Below, in pieces: positions 5,153 to 5,166 of a stretch of 5,166 nt of DNA; the first letter of the stretch is position 1; the number at the start of each line of letters is the position of its first letter. The translations under genes were made by a program, and so were the position numbers. The notes beneath the pieces were generated by a model. It saw only the letters and a program-made list of their open reading frames with translations, did not search any database and was not told the DNA's origin. This stretch comes from Deltaproteobacteria bacterium (GTDB lineage: Bacteria; Desulfobacterota; DSM-4660; Desulfatiglandales; HGW-15): assembly GCA_019307805.1 (NCBI GenBank), contig JAFDIX010000264.1, positions 1 to 5,166 of the forward strand, written 5' to 3'.

Positions 5153-5166
5153 AAAAAAAAAGGGCC
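5153..5166 (-). terminator. Possible 3' half of a terminator, cut by the edge
   Basis: On the minus strand GGCCC (5166-5162) is followed by nine T (5161-5153). This is how the descending arm and T-run of a Rho-independent terminator look. The partner arm would lie beyond the edge and would end a minus-strand gene upstream of the operon, which would make the operon's own promoter necessary. Confidence 0.3.

Noticed and set aside
1..5166. CRISPR arrays, tRNA or rRNA genes
   Set aside because: No regularly spaced direct repeats, cloverleaf or ribosomal RNA sequence was seen.

Overview
The window holds one intact three-gene operon on the minus strand (about 1136-4991, transcribed from right to left) and, to its left, a stretch of gene debris. 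The operon encodes a complete molybdenum hydroxylase of the xanthine dehydrogenase/4-hydroxybenzoyl-CoA reductase family, in the order FAD subunit, [2Fe-2S] subunit, molybdopterin subunit. The FAD subunit carries an inserted loop with four cysteines spaced 16, 8 and 9 residues apart. As I recall the family, this is the pattern of the extra [4Fe-4S] cluster of 4-hydroxybenzoyl-CoA reductase (HcrB/HbaD). It points to an anaerobic, ferredoxin-linked enzyme acting on an aromatic-CoA-like or other hard-to-reduce substrate, and away from an ordinary xanthine or CO dehydrogenase. The true substrate cannot be read from the sequence, and the molybdopterin subunit departs from the family consensus around its active site.

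Layout. 1-401: no assignable gene; AT-rich leader-like DNA with a perfect 12-bp palindrome and two Shine-Dalgarno-like sites. 402-530 (+): start of an MttB-like (trimethylamine methyltransferase family) gene, broken by two in-frame TAG codons and then lost. 480-557: a large imperfect inverted repeat. About 588-787 (-): C-terminal remnant of an IS91-family transposase, broken by a 19-bp duplication and a second frameshift. 842-1120 (-): C-terminal part of a pyridoxamine 5'-phosphate oxidase-family protein with its N-terminal half missing. 1136-3421, 3424-3915 and 3990-4991 (-): the hydroxylase operon. 4992-5166: the operon's leader with a candidate promoter, a palindrome inside that promoter, a 33-codon mini-ORF, and at the edge what may be the end of a terminator belonging to the next gene.

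The organism is probably a strict anaerobe, and a Desulfobacterota-like sulfate reducer or syntroph would fit. That is inference from the HcrB-type cluster, the MttB relic, the style of the PNPOx and IS91 fragments and the moderate GC content; nothing here proves the taxon. In the working enzyme, electrons would pass between ferredoxin, the [4Fe-4S] cluster, FAD, the two [2Fe-2S] clusters and the Mo-cofactor, where the substrate is reduced or hydroxylated. The left third looks like a zone of repeated insertion, deletion and decay next to a maintained operon.
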